Below, one piece after another: positions 25,068-36,609 of a stretch of DNA of 64,000 nucleotides (position 1 is its first letter; each line of letters starts with the position of its first letter). Origin of the DNA: Sphagnum magellanicum (taxonomy: Eukaryota > Streptophyta > Sphagnopsida > Sphagnales > Sphagnaceae); assembly GCA_021904315.1 (NCBI GenBank), contig CM038912.1, forward strand, positions 16,207,061-16,271,060. The letters are read 5' to 3'. The translations under genes were made by a program, and so were the position numbers. The notes beneath the pieces were generated by a model. The model made no database searches. It was given only the letters and a program-made list of their open reading frames with translations, and was not told the DNA's origin.

Positions 25068-25670
25068 ACTAATAGAAACCTTGAAACTTTTATTTACTAA
25101 TGCATGTTTGTAATTGTGAATTATATTGCGTGGAACCACTAAGGATGAGTTTATAAGATCAACATAATTCATCCTCACATTTAGCACCAACATTGTACAC
25201 ATATCACCATGTTACAAAAGTGATTAAAAGAATTGTGACTTATATCACTAAGTTTATGAAATTAGAAATAAAGAGACTAGTGATAGAAAGAGATTTTCTA
25301 TGAAGAGGGAATATCATGTCATTACTTCTCTTTTCATATTAATATGAACTTGTTGATTTGCATTTTTTGGGACACAATTCTTATGGTTTAGTGCATTTAG
25401 CATGTAATTTATGTGTACATAGAAACTAAAAAATTAGTTTATGCCATTTGGTATTATGGCAACCAATGACATGTGAATGTTTTCCAAAAGATCTTAATGA
25501 ATTTTTGAATTTCACATGTACTTCAAAGTTTGCATTAATTCATGTAAATATTGCCTCTTTACAAATTCAAATTTTGTTGTGTTAGTCAATCAAAAAAATG
25601 ACAAATTAATAATTAACATAACATTTTTTTGGACATGCAATTATACTTGCATATGAATATTTTATATTGC
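25068..25670. other. AT-rich DNA, nothing recognised
   Basis: No motif-bearing ORF, RNA gene or clear repeat was seen. Confidence 0.4.
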
Positions 25671-25676
25671 ATTCTA

Positions 25677-25950
25677 CAATGTTTTCACCTGATAATACTC
25701 ACATTAACCTCCCAAATTTTTCATTGGTTTTTTTGGCCAACCCTGCAATGTTTGCATCCATAATTGTTAAATTACATTTTGTAACATTGTCACCCCACAA
25801 CACCCACATCGCATTCCCAAATTCTTCATTAGTTTTTTTGGTCGACTATGTAATATCCCCATCCATAGTCGTTAAATTATTTTTTGCAACATTACCACCT
25901 TGCAACGCCCACATTGCGTTCCCAAACTTTTCATTGGTTTTGTTTGGTTA
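25677..25950 (+). repeat. 105-bp in-frame tandem repeat (35 residues), 2.6 copies
   Basis: Anchors at 25685, 25790 and 25895 give a constant 105-bp period. Each unit translates to a version of HIAFPNFSLVFL...SIVVKL.FATL without a stop, inside a 94-codon open stretch. Constant period and retained frame hint at past coding selection or simply a recent expansion. No homologous family is recognised. Confidence 0.75.
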
Positions 25951-26449
25951 ATAGTTGTCACCAACTATGTAGTACTTACATATGGGTCCTAAAATGTCAA
26001 TTGTTGTATCAACCAATTATGTAATATTTGTATACCTACATTTTTTCCCAACTTAGAATTTGTTTATATATGAATATTACATGTGTTATGTTCAACATGT
26101 GGTTTTGACATAATGCCAATGTGGGTATTACATTTTGAAGTCAAAGGCCCACCTAAGATAAGCTTGGACCAACAAATGTTAGTTTTGGCATGACCTTGAT
26201 ATGAATATTGCATATTGGGTAATTAATACAACTTGTTAATGGTGGATGAAGGTATCGCATTGTGATTTAAGGTGGGTTAATAAAATTTATCCATTTAAAA
26301 AGGGTATTGCAAAATTGTTTCAAATGTGTGTCAAAATTCCATTCAATCTTAAATGCGTTGATTTTTGCAATACTTTCATTGATGATAATCATCACCTTCC
26401 ATAATATCTTTAGGATTTTCTTATGTGTGAGCAATACCAAATAGGTACT
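25951..26449. other. AT-rich spacer
   Basis: It contains loose repeats of TTGGTCAACCAA.TATGTAATA-type phrases continuing from the 105-bp array. No gene is seen. Confidence 0.4.
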
Positions 26450-27340
26450 GATTTAGCCAAAAAGTAAAAAATGTTTCATTGAAATGTAAAAGTTTAACCA
26501 AAACAAAATATTGGTTTTGCCAAAAGGTGGAGGTTTAGTTAGGAAGTAAAAAGCTTTTGTTGAGAGGTGAAAATTTAACAAAGAAAAAATATTAATTTTG
26601 CCAAAATATAAAGGTTTAATTAAAGAAATGTATTGGTTTTGCCAAGAGGTGGAGGTTTAACCAATAAGTAAAGGGGTTTTGCTAAAAGGTGGAAGTTTAG
26701 TTTTTTAAAAATATTAATTCTATTAAAAGATAATGGTTTAGACAATAAGTAAAAAGGTTTTGTTCAAAGGCAAAAGTTTAATCAAGAAAAGATATTGGTT
26801 TTGCCAAGAGATAAAAATTTAGTAAGAAAGTAAAGAAGTTTTGTTGAAGGGTGAAAAGTTGAGCTAAGTAATGATAATAGTTTTTTTTGAAAATAAGGGC
26901 TTAATTAAGAAAAGGTGAAGGTTTTGTCAAAAAGTAACAATTTAGTCAATAAATAAATAAATAAATTCGAAAGGCAAAAGTTTAGCCAAACAAAGATATT
27001 GGTTTTGCCAAAAGGTAGAGGTTTAGCTAGCAAGTAAAAAGGTTTTGTCAAGAGGTAAAGGTTTAGCTAAAAAGTAGAGAGGTTATGCTAAGAGTTAATG
27101 TTTAACTTGGAAGTAGAAAAATTTTACCGAGATATAAAAGCTTAGCCATGAAAAAATAAACTTCTGTTAGGGAAAGATAAATTTTTTGTTGAGAAATAGA
27201 GAATACATAGAGGTTTAGCCCAAAAACAAATTGTCAAAAGATAAAAGTTTAGCCATTAAAAATAGGTTTTGCCAAGAAGCAAAAGTTTGACCAAGAAGAA
27301 ATAAAGGCTTTTGCAAAGAAGGTAAATGTTTAGCCAATGA
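26450..27340 (+). repeat. Long degenerate minisatellite, ~40-50 bp unit
   Basis: Some twenty diverged copies of a unit like GGTTTTGCCAAGAGGTAAAG plus GTTTAGCCAAGAAGTAAA follow one another. GGTTTTGCCAA and GTTTAG(C/T)(C/T)AA are the most conserved parts. The array has no ORF. Confidence 0.75.
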
Positions 27341-27750
27341 AAAAATTAAAAATATGTAGGAGGGAGTCAATTATTAGTTGATAGGTAGGGCCAAGATGTA
27401 GGTTAGTAGGGTAGCTAGGTCAATAAAATAGTTAGGTCAATAAGGTAACTAGGTGGGAAGGTTATTTGAAGGCCATGTTTGACAAAAAAAAACAATTCTA
27501 AAATAAACTCATTGATCAAAAACCAAAAAAGTTGATTAATTGGGGCTAGATGAGAAAATGCAACCCATCTTATGGACAAAATAGTCAACTGGTGTAATCA
27601 TGGGAGTTGGTTCATTCTGTCCATGAACAAGAACTTAAACATAAAATGAAAACATAATATTGGGATGGTATTTCTTCCTATGGTTATGAAACACTCTTCA
27701 AAAAATTTAAAAACATTTTATTCCAATCTTCCATTTGCTGGTTCAAAAAA
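27341..27750. other. Spacer with short GGTCAATAA(G/A)(G/A)TA repeats
   Basis: 27400-27460 repeats TAG(C/T)TAGGTCAATAA a few times. The minus strand of 27500-27750 may continue the copia remnant but shows only broken frames. Confidence 0.4.
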
Positions 27751-28130
27751 TTATTTCCCAAATGGTTTTGTTGGTATATCCACATGTTGATCCCTTGTAT
27801 TGATGTGTGCTACTTCAATTGCTCCTTCTTGAACCTTTCCACGACATGATGTTGCATTTTGATTTATTTTGTTTTTACATGATAAATTAGGTGCTTTGTT
27901 GAATAAATGTTCCTTCAATTGTCGCCATGTAATCAAATAGGCAATTATACGAAACATTTTTATTAATCAATTTACCCAAGCTATTTTCTCTAATTCCATT
28001 TGTGAGCGACTTGTACTTGGCTTGAATGGTTGATAAATGCCATGATTGCTTACAATTTAGTTTTCCAAAACTAGATCCTAAAACAATTTCTATCAATAGT
28101 ATGGGTGTCAACCTCCTCTTATCAAAACTT
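27751..28130 (-). pseudogene. Ty1/copia RNase H C-terminal remnant
   Basis: Two overlapping frames carry SWHLSTIQAKYKSLTNGIRE (compare the copia block S.STAEAEY.AL......E) and, 3' of it, HINTRDQHVDIPTKPFGK (compare H....Q.ADI.TKPL). The order and spacing fit the end of copia pol. A frameshift, stops and the missing catalytic region show that it is dead. No matching LTR was found nearby. Confidence 0.7.
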
Positions 28131-28930
28131 TTTGTTTAGTCAATATTTCCATATTCTATTGTATCACCTTGGATATAACACAAGGCAATTAAATATATTA
28201 TTTGCATATTTGAATTTTTTTTTTGGTTGCTTCGATCCATATGTGGTGTTGGTGGCCGTTAGTTAATGAAAAATGTTATATCTTGCCAAACATATGTGTT
28301 TGAAAACTAAAACTACCACAAGACTTTCATGTTTAGATATATCAAGATTATATATAATTTTATGTCAAGTTTCAACTTAAGTGCCTCATTTTGTAAGGGT
28401 TGCAATTGCAATATTGTCTTCCATGTCAAATTTAAAGATAATATACATTTCATCTTCCAACTCAATATGCAACAAGCTTTAGTCCATCTCATTGCTCATC
28501 ATGCATGAACACTTTTCAAAAAAACACACACACACACACACATAACAAAGTTCAATTGGTCTACTTTAAACCATATTATAAATATTTTAAAAACATAAAA
28601 CCAGATTATACTCCCCTAGGTATATTTTTGAGTTTAATCAAAAGTTATGGTGAATTGATAATTGTTGTTATCTCCTTGTCCTTGGCCACCATGAACTTTT
28701 CCCCACATTTAATAGGCCTAACATCCACCACAATATTGGTCACCTTTCCTTTGATGTGAATAATATACATGATCAAAGCTTCATTATCCCCACTTTTGAT
28801 TACCCTATAACTTGGTCCATGTTTGTTAAACAAGTTAATTCTACTCTAGAGTTTTTTTTTAAAAAAAAATACACACTCTCCAAACCCTAGAGTGAATAGT
28901 TCCTTCAAATTTGTTAATCTTTGAGTATCT
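28131..28930. other. AT-rich spacer up to the LINE 3' end
   Basis: This holds (CA)n at about 28524-28542 and an oligo-T/oligo-A palindrome at about 28852-28870. A 62-codon minus-strand open stretch (28833-28645, with HIKGKVTNIVVDVRPIKCG) is not recognised. Confidence 0.4.
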
Positions 28931-28951
28931 TACTTACTTATTTACTTACAA
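28931..28951 (-). repeat. LINE 3' tail of TAAG/TAAA repeats
   Basis: On the minus strand the 3' UTR ends GACGCTAAATTG followed by TAAGTAAATAAGTAAGTAAG. A short simple-repeat tail in place of poly(A) is seen in several LINE clades and marks where target-primed reverse transcription started. Confidence 0.75.
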
Positions 28952-29003
28952 TTTAGCGTCATTAAGTGGGCCAAATAGCGCCCCGGCCAGAGCCCAATTG
29001 ACG

Positions 29004-32000
29004 TTAAGTCTGATGAAGCAATTCAGATCTAACCGTCTGACATTGCACTAAAAATCTAGCAAGGATGCCTTGCTGTTGACAACTCAACAATTCAGCCAAA
29101 CGTGTGATGGCAGTTAATGGCAATGAACCTCTAAACCTCTCTTGAACACTTTGATAGGCAAGGCAAACCAACAAGAAGTGGTCCTCATCTTCAACCGCAC
29201 CCAAGTTGCACAATTTGCAATAACGCTGCTGCATCTGCACCTTCATTGGCTTGACTTTCCTTCCTAGCTCAATTTGTAGCTTGTGATTTGCACAACGAAA
29301 ACGTGCCAAGCTTCTCCTAAGCTGTGCATTGTCTACCTTGGAGAGGTATTCTTTGTACCCATACTGTGCTGAGTTATTCAACCCCAGATAGGCTCTCACC
29401 TTGCTGGAGTCAGCTGTAGCCACTTGATGGTGTACAATGTATTGCCTTTCAGCCAATTGCTTGAGGTAAGCACATGGTGGCAGTTGATCGCTATCGATAC
29501 ACAAATTATACGTTGACAATCGTTCATCTACTTGTGCTAGCTAGCAAGCAGGCAATCGGCTCTTTCTACCCACAGCACTCTGGTTCCTGAGTAAGACTTT
29601 TCGCTTGGCTGCAAGCAACTGCAGCTGTACATCATAAGCTAGCATGAGCATGCCATCTGAGTCTACCTCAAAACTGACACGTGAGAGAAAGCGCATGGTC
29701 TGTTGCCACCAAAATATTTCTAGGGGAAACCTGCCAAACTTTGCCAACACGACGTAACTGGATGTCGTGGTGCTAACCCCCAGTGACGACTTCAGAAAAG
29801 CCCAATGAACCACCTCTAATTATTCGCGTGCCATGTGGTCTGACCATACTTCACACCCATAGCTAAGCACTGGTTTGACTAGTGTATCAAACAGTTGGCA
29901 TTGTAATGTTGGGTCAAAGATGTGCAGCTCTGTGCATCTGCGCCGCAATGCAAAAACTGCCTTTTTCCCTGACATTGCTAATCGTTGTATTGCTGCTTGC
30001 ATACCTTTTGTGTTGTGTAGCTCAACACCTAGATACTTGAAAGAGTTTAGTTGCTATATAGCTTCACCCTCATACTCAAAAGCCTGACACACAGACTTGC
30101 ATGCTTCAAACACAACAACCTTGGTTTTCTTGACATTCACAGTCAACTAACGCTCATAGCAAAAAGCTTGCAAGACATCCAATTGCTTCTATAATCCAAC
30201 AGGAGTGTGTGACATGAAAGTTAAGTCGTCTATATACAAGAGCAAACGAACAGCTAGCTGTCCCAACATTGGTGGTGTGTCACCCTCCAAAGCATTCAGC
30301 CGTTTTTTTAGGCCATCTATGAAGAGGCCAAACAAGAGCGGGCTAAGGGGGCATCCTTGTTTCACTCCGATGCGGCAGAGGAAAGTGGGTGTGAGCCCCT
30401 CCTCTGGATGGTGTAGGTAGGCCTGGTCTTAACGATACATGGAGCGCAAGCACTCCAGTATCCGCCCACTGATGCCAAGTCCCTCCAGCACCTGCCACAA
30501 TAGGTCCCTTGGTACTATATCAAAGGTTTTTTTGAAGTCCACAAAACAAGTGTATAGTTTTTTTTTTTTGAAATCTAGTTTGTTCAGTCAAAGTGCGAAG
30601 AATAAACAAGTTATCTGTTGTCCTAAAGTCCTTTCTGAAACCAGCCTGTCCCTTTGCGTGTAAATCATTGGTCTCCGCCCATTGACTGATGCGGGACTCA
30701 AGAATCGTTACAAACACCTTGGCTAAGACTGGTCCTACTGTGATCCCCCTGTAATTGTCAAATTGACTACAATCACCCCCTTTGTACAGTGCATGTATGA
30801 TCCCAATAGAGAGTGATTCACAATAGCCCTCGCGCAGAATTTTGTTAAAAGTAATCAATAGTGGTTGCTGTAGGGCAGGAGCCGCATCCAAAAGGAACTC
30901 TGGTTTGATGCCATCAATGCTTGCAGCTTTGTGTCATTTTAACTTTTTGAATGCTTGTTGTACTTCAACTAGTGTGATGTCAACATGCAATTGTTCGCAA
31001 TCAATAACATTGGGTGGAAAGGAGACCACCTGGGCTTGAATAACGGCACCTGTCATAGCTCCTGCTATGGCTGGTGCCACCGAAGGCTGGAGCAGTTGCT
31101 GGAAGCCATCCCTAAGCGCTTTGCTAGTGATGCCATTGACACCCTTAGCGCGCTTGCGGTACCGCTTCCAAAATGCTGCAGGATCCGCCTTTGCTAAACC
31201 ACATACTTGTTTAGCCTTGAGCACATCATAAACATGTTTCTTCCTTTTGTACAACTGTTTCATTTGCTTAAGTTTGACCTGCCTATCTGGGTGCGCATGT
31301 GACAATTTAGCAAACTGGCTTTTGGTCTAGCGCCATTCTGTGTCAAACCAGGGTTTGTGGTTGTGTTTTATTGCTTTTCCTAAGGCCACTTGTCTATTTC
31401 CAAACACTTCTTCTGCAGATTATGTGATGCACTGTTGTAACAGATTGATTGTTGTTTATACGTTAGATGCATCAAGCACATCTAGGCTTGCCTAGACACC
31501 AATGTTATGTTGTACACTCATGCTAAACTCGGCTGCTTTGGCAATGTCATATTTGAAACGTGGTAGGTGTTTGATTGTCTTTTGCTGAACAAGAGGGGGT
31601 TGCCACTGTTGAGTGATTGTAAGTACCAATGGTCTATGATCAGAGTGCGCATCTTTGTGACCTGAGTACTTTTCATCGCAATTAACCTCTAAGCACTTGA
31701 CACCCTCTAATTGGTCAGTTGTCGTAAGAAAATAGTCCACAGTGCTAAAACCTTTATTGGATAGGCATGTGTACTCCCCTGATATGTCTCTTGGTGTGCA
31801 ACCATTGAGGATGAACAGCCCAGTAGTTTTGCAGAGATCCAGGAACTCACAATGTTAGCTAGCCGTGACGGTGTCGCGGTTTTGGCGCTCTAGCATATCA
31901 TTGGGCAAGGTGTCCTCAATGGCCTGTGGCACTAGCAGCACATCTGTTAGTTGACTGCAATCAATGAAGACAGTGTTTGTGCTTGTCCTTGCATTGAAAT

Positions 32001-32448
32001 CCCCAGCAAAAAGCACACCGCCTAAGCTCATGGCTTCTCCAACCTCTTGGCATATGTGTTCAAACAGGCTGCTGTCCGCATATGGCGAGCCTTGTGGAGT
32101 AGCATATACTATGCAGAGGAACAAAGGCCTTTGGAAAGCATTGCCCAAGCGCAGCCAAATCCTAGTCCCATCCCTTGCAATCTTCCAAACAATAGTACTA
32201 TTTGCCCATGTTTCCCTGACTAGTACCGTAATGCCTCCATTGTGCTTTCGAACGACACCCTGTGGAGTCATAGGCCTGGCAACATCAAAACAACAGAACC
32301 TCGGTAAGACCAGGAATGTATCGCCCGGAAAGTGATGTGTTTCTATCAAAGCAACAACGTCAACATGTTGAAATAGGTCAAGCAAATGTTCATGTGTTTC
32401 TAGCTTTGTGATAGCGACCCCATGGATGTTCCACAGGCACGCGCGCAA
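29004..32448 (-). pseudogene. LINE ORF2: endonuclease, reverse transcriptase, zinc finger
   Basis: The endonuclease starts with ACLWNIHGVA and has HVDVVALIETHH, GGITVLVRETW and FAGDFNAR, then SDHRPLVLTI at about 31640. These are the signature blocks of the exonuclease-endonuclease-phosphatase fold. The RT follows, with AFWKRYRKRAKGVNGI, FNKILREGYCE, YRGITVGPVLAKVF, AGFRKDFRTTDNLF, GVKQGCPLSPLLFGLFIDG and the catalytic box YIDD at 30236-30225 (an A-to-I change from the usual YADD). The C-terminal part has CKLCNLGAVEDEDHFLLVC, a CX2C...HX4C finger at about 29219-29163. Stops (for example near 31858, 30428 and 30190) and at least two frame changes interrupt it. The product would nick target DNA and copy the element RNA into the break. 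Confidence 0.88.
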
Positions 32449-32469
32449 GTCTTTCTGGCCCCCGCCCCC

Positions 32470-33336
32470 CTATGCAATAGGAGAGTTTACAACTTTGTGG
32501 TTGATGTAGAGATCGGCCCCACGCCAGTAGACCCATTCGCCAGCCTCTTTGGCCTCCTTGAAGGTGGCCCAAGCAGCTCGTTTCTAGGCCTGCTGAGTAG
32601 GAGTCAGGTCTTCATCGAGCCCAAGCTGAGTGCCCTGCAGGCCTTTGCGAGCGCGCAACACTGTGAGCTTGTCGTGTACTGATGCCAGCGTGATGATGAC
32701 TGCCAATGCCTTGTTAGTGGCCTTATCTAGTCACCATGATGGCATCTGTTGGTGCACCTTCTGCACCTGCACACGGTCAACAACCTTCAACCTGTCGAAC
32801 AACTTCGTTTGCACCAACTCCATAAATTGTTTTGAGGTTTCCCCCTTGCTCATGGTCAACCCGGTGACCCGGATATTTGCCTCCCTGGCCTTGACCAGGT
32901 CAGCATCCGTTGCCCGATCCACCTTGTTGGTAACCTTGTCAACCTTCCTGCCCACGACCTCCTTCCACTTCTCCCCACTGTCCTGCATGGTATCAAAGTT
33001 CTTAGCCATCTCATCTACTTTATTTTGCAGCATTTCGACTTGGCTAGTAACGGTCATAATCTTAGCTTCCATTGCTGAAGTCAGAATGTTTTCCGCAACC
33101 TGCTCCATAGTGACCTCAATAGCATTGTGCACATCCTGTTTCGTCACCACATCGGCCTTAGGGACCATGAGATGGTTGATGATGGCTGATGTAGTGGCTG
33201 CCTTGCCGGTCTTGGCAGGCTTAAGGTTGTAACGTGTACAAAGCACTTGGAGTTCAGCCGCTTGCATTGCCATGATTGTCAGTGAGTCCTTGTTCCATTC
33301 CCATGCTTTAACGTCGAAAACTGTGGCATTCGTCAT
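32470..33336 (-). pseudogene. LINE ORF1 with SAP-like N-terminus and coiled coil
   Basis: The ATG at 33336 opens a 201-codon frame. Residues about 24-60 (AELQVLCTRYNLKPAKTGKA) look like a SAP DNA-binding helix pair. Residues 85-150 are heptad-rich (VEMLQNKVDEMAKNF), and from about 155 a short RNA-binding-like block begins (NIRVTGL). The frame stops at 32728 but sense continues after it (LTVLRARKGLQGTQLGLDED, then FKEAKEAGEWVYWRGADLYI), so a stop or frameshift splits the original ORF1. ORF1 products package LINE RNA; the SAP-like part is unusual for that role. Confidence 0.65.
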
Positions 33337-33342
33337 TAACCA

Positions 33343-33363
33343 AAACCCTAAACCCTAAACCCC
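33343..33363. promoter_or_regulatory. Telomere-like (telobox) motif 5' of the LINE
   Basis: AACCCTAAACCCTAAACCCC lies just upstream of ORF1, and another AAACCCTAA occurs at about 33512. Teloboxes are common in plant 5' regions, where they bind Myb-type telomere-repeat proteins and recruit Polycomb. Here they may be part of the LINE's own promoter. Confidence 0.5.
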
Positions 33364-33826
33364 TTTACTGATCCACTACTCAATGTTGCTTGTAATTGCT
33401 GCTGCTTGGAATAATCAAACTGGCGTGAATGGATCTGGATTCCCTGCCCAACTCCAAGCTTCACAGCAAACCAAGTAAGTAGGTAACTGAAGCTTGTTGC
33501 AACTGGATGAGCAGCAAACCCTAATTTTGTGTTGCGAGGAATTGCAGCAACTATGTTGAAAACTCAACCCATAGGAGAAGCTTTAATATTTGGAGCTTTA
33601 GGTGTTCCATTGACTATGGATGCTCATCAGTATGTAGCCTTGGCTCACGGGCCGGATGTGGAGGAAGCAGTCGGAAAAGAAGAGGAGAGTAACAGTAATA
33701 GTTGCTGGTTAGGAGTGTTGTGTCAAAAGGTCATGAGGAGTTGTCAGTTGCTACTGAGCTGCCATATTCTTCCTCCCACACCACAACGCTACTCCTCAAC
33801 CCCACCAAAGCAAGCACGGCCAACAA
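33364..33826. other. LINE 5' flank
   Basis: Composition is like that of the LINE, with no family-bearing ORF. It may be the LINE 5' untranslated region or flanking host DNA; without the second target-site copy I cannot tell which. Confidence 0.4.
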
Positions 33827-34102
33827 AACTCACTAGTGTAAATTCGGACTTCTGCCGTACTTGAGGACAAACTAACTCAATAGTGTAAGCTCTGACCTTT
33901 GCCGTACTTGAAGACAAACTAACTCACTAGTGTAAGTTTTGACCTCTGCTGCTTAAGGACAGACTAACTCACTAGTGTAAGTTCTGACCTCTGCTGCTTA
34001 AGGACAGACTAACTCACTAGTGTAAGCTCTGACTTTGCCGTACTTGAAGACAGACTAATTCACTAGTGTAAACTCTGACCTCTGTCGTACTTGAGGACAA
34101 AC
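33827..34102 (+). repeat. Six-copy minisatellite, 45-47 bp unit
   Basis: Units start at 33827, 33874, 33921, 33966, 34011 and 34057 with AACTCACTAGTGTAAG and end ...CTTGA(G/A)GACA(A/G)ACT. Two inner units share a CTGCTGCTTAAGG variant in place of CTGCCGTACTTGA, so they were copied from each other recently. Confidence 0.9.
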
Positions 34103-34540
34103 ACAGGTTGCACGAGCGCTGTGCTCTATCCTCAGGCTACTGTTTTGCAGAGAATATGTCCTTCGTCCTCATTAAGTCGTCATCTCCTTCCGTCATCGTT
34201 GTTGCATTGTGGTTGTTGCTACTGCCATTGTTGCTCCTGCTCCTTGCGCTCTCCTCGCTCCTTGATCACGGGTTCCTATTTTGCTCAGTGATTCCAAAAT
34301 GCAAATTTGGAACATGTATCCTATTGACACATGTTTCTTACAAGTTGTTGAAACTTCTAATTCTCAATGTTATTTGTGAGGATCACTTAACTTGTCCCTT
34401 CAATAATAGTACTTATTATTTCCAATGATCTAGTTCTTGAGTTCACTCAATTGGAACTAACAATTATATATTACCATAAATTGTGTAACTATTGTTTAAT
34501 AACGTGGGTCACACACACACATCACTCCTCAAACCAAAAT
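34103..34540. other. Unassigned spacer
   Basis: This has a short (CA)n at about 34510 and no recognised gene. It could be worn internal sequence of a minus-strand retrotransposon if the primer-binding-like site next to it is real. Confidence 0.3.
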
Positions 34541-35150
34541 GCTTTGATACCATGAAGACAACCTAAAACAAATAAAAATCTTTATTGTATGTGCAAGAAG
34601 TTTAACAAAAGAGGTGAAAAACTAATTCTTTGTCAATAGAGTATATAATACATTTTCCTTATAAACTATGTAAGTTGTGAATTGCATGTTTGTTAAAGAT
34701 CATATGTGCCCAAGTTGGCATGACAATTTAAACATTATCCCAAAGCTATTATTGATGTACGACTCAAGTAGGAATCTTGGAATCACCTTCGACCCATGGG
34801 TTGGGTGTGATTTTAGTTCTTTTTAATAGTGTTTATTTTTTAATAAAATTTTTATAATTTTTTTTTTTTTTTTTGGGACGGATTTTCCATATGTTGTGAT
34901 TTCATTTTTGGAAGAAAAAAACATTTTTAAATTGGTAAAAGTTCACCACTTTTGTGAAGAAAAAGAAAGGAAAAAGAAAAGAAAAAAACTGATGGCTAGC
35001 GTTTTTGGGGTGAGAAATTTTGCCAAAATGAAAAAAAACTAAAAAAAAGAAATTTCTATTACAATATTTCGTTTTCCTTGAAAAAGTAGTGAAATTTCAA
35101 AAAAAAAAAAATTTGTCTGAAATAGTTTCACCACTTTTTGAACTCTGATT
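34541..35150 (-). other. Possible minus-strand LTR with tRNA-Met primer-binding-like site
   Basis: The minus strand has CA followed by TGGTATCAAAGC at 34553-34542. That is one base from the initiator-tRNA-Met primer site TGGTATCAGAGC used by many plant LTR retrotransposons. On the plus strand the bordering sequence starts TG at 34554, and the minus strand has AATAAA and TATATA-like words further in, as an LTR would. The outer LTR end and the partner LTR were not found, so this is only a suggestion. 34860-35110 is rich in long A and T runs. Confidence 0.25.
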
Positions 35151-36609
35151 TTAGTTTGGTGGCATTGTCACCGAAAAAGGAAGGGTCAAACAACAACACG
35201 ACCCCTCTGTCCAACTTACTAAGATAAATCAGCAATACAGAACTTGAGAGATCATACTCATTAGCTTAAAATTTACAGAGTTCCTCGACAGCACACGCTT
35301 TCTTCATTCCAGAGTACTCATCAAACATCTATCAACCCCACTTAGCTAAGTCACTGGTGCAACGGAGAGTTACAACAACTCAGCCAAGTACTCAAAACAA
35401 ACATATGGATCGACATGTCTATACATTTTTGAGCTCATCTGACATCTTCAGCTCTACCTTTCTAACTTCAACGCAAAATTTCAGAAAAATCTCATCTCTA
35501 GCACGACCTCAGCCTCCTGCTATACCCTGATCTCCTCTCTCTGAACAATGTTCATCAAGAATCAAAAGCAATTTCTGAACTCTAACGCTCTCCTCCCCCA
35601 ATCCGACCTCTGAGTTTGTCTCCTCATGTATTCCTGAGCTCATCCCACATCTTCTTCAAAATCCGAACTTCCTTTGCTTCGTCCTTGGCTTCCTTCACAA
35701 GCCTTCGTCCTTCCTTACTTTTTCTGCCGTCATTTCCTCAATAGCACATCAATGCGGCGCCATCCCCCTTCATCATTCGCACCGCCTTTCTCCTACACTC
35801 CCCATCCCACACAGCCAGAGAGCAACACTTCCCATGCATCCCATGCACGATCAATATTAACCACTTTCCAAAATGATAAAATCCGCCGCCCTCATCAATG
35901 AAGGTGACAGCTGGATTAACTCTAGAACCCTAATCAGTGAATCTGGCATTCACGCAAAATGCACAACCATAGAATCCTTGTTCGACCACTCCTTTTCTGG
36001 TTACAACATTTTTTAAACTCAAATTTTTCACTATATAGACAGGTTAATCCTCAAAATAATGCAATGATTTTTTTTGAAAATATGAAGTTGACATGTTGAA
36101 AATAATCATTTATAATTATCATACGCTACATTCTAAATAATTTCACTACTCATATCACAATATGATAGTAGATGATGGGAAAAAAAATTAAAATTAAAAA
36201 ATTAAAAAATATATATTAAGGCAAAAGAAGAATTTTGAAAGGTCAAAATATTTCACCATGAAAAAATATAATAATCTTCAAAAAATCCTCTACAAGAAAC
36301 CCCAAATCCTTCAAGATATTAGAACTCTATAACTAATCTCAAGTCTCAGCACAAGCCCAAATATCATGTTTCAAAAATCCTCATACAATAAAAATAGACC
36401 TATTATTATTACATTACCTAGGGGCCAAAATCCCTTAAGCTACTATACTCTATAATGAATCTAAGCACAATAGGGTATCCTTGCCCTAGTGGGCAAGGCC
36501 TATAAAAAATTGAAGCACAAGAGCAAGACCCTACTGACAAGCTGTTGGCAATTCCTAAGTCCAGCTCAGTGGCCCACAGCAGGGCTGTGATTGACATTTT
36601 TGCGTCTTA
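35151..36609. other. Intergenic DNA, no recognised gene
   Basis: 35200-35960 is C-rich on the plus strand, with short open stretches but no motifs. 36000-36420 is AT-rich. A perfect 8-bp stem (CCTTGCCC-TAGT-GGGCAAGG) lies at 36479-36498. Confidence 0.4.

Larger units (their letters stand above)
28931..33340 (-). mobile_element. Non-LTR retrotransposon (LINE), nearly full length, inactive
   Basis: Read on the minus strand the order is 5' region with telomere-like motif, ORF1 (SAP-like plus coiled coil), endonuclease, reverse transcriptase, C-terminal CCHC finger, short 3' UTR, then a tail of TAAG/TAAA repeats ending at 28931. This is the layout of plant LINEs with an apurinic-type endonuclease. 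Stops and frame changes occur throughout. Base composition is clearly less AT-rich than the DNA on its left. No target-site duplication could be matched, so the 5' boundary is uncertain. Confidence 0.9.

Noticed and set aside
29875-32682. Plus-strand ORFs opposite the LINE
   Set aside because: They are shadows of the minus-strand endonuclease and reverse transcriptase, with no motifs of their own.
36479-36498. 8-bp perfect hairpin as a possible regulatory RNA
   Set aside because: It is short and isolated, and stems of this size are expected by chance in a 64-kb window.
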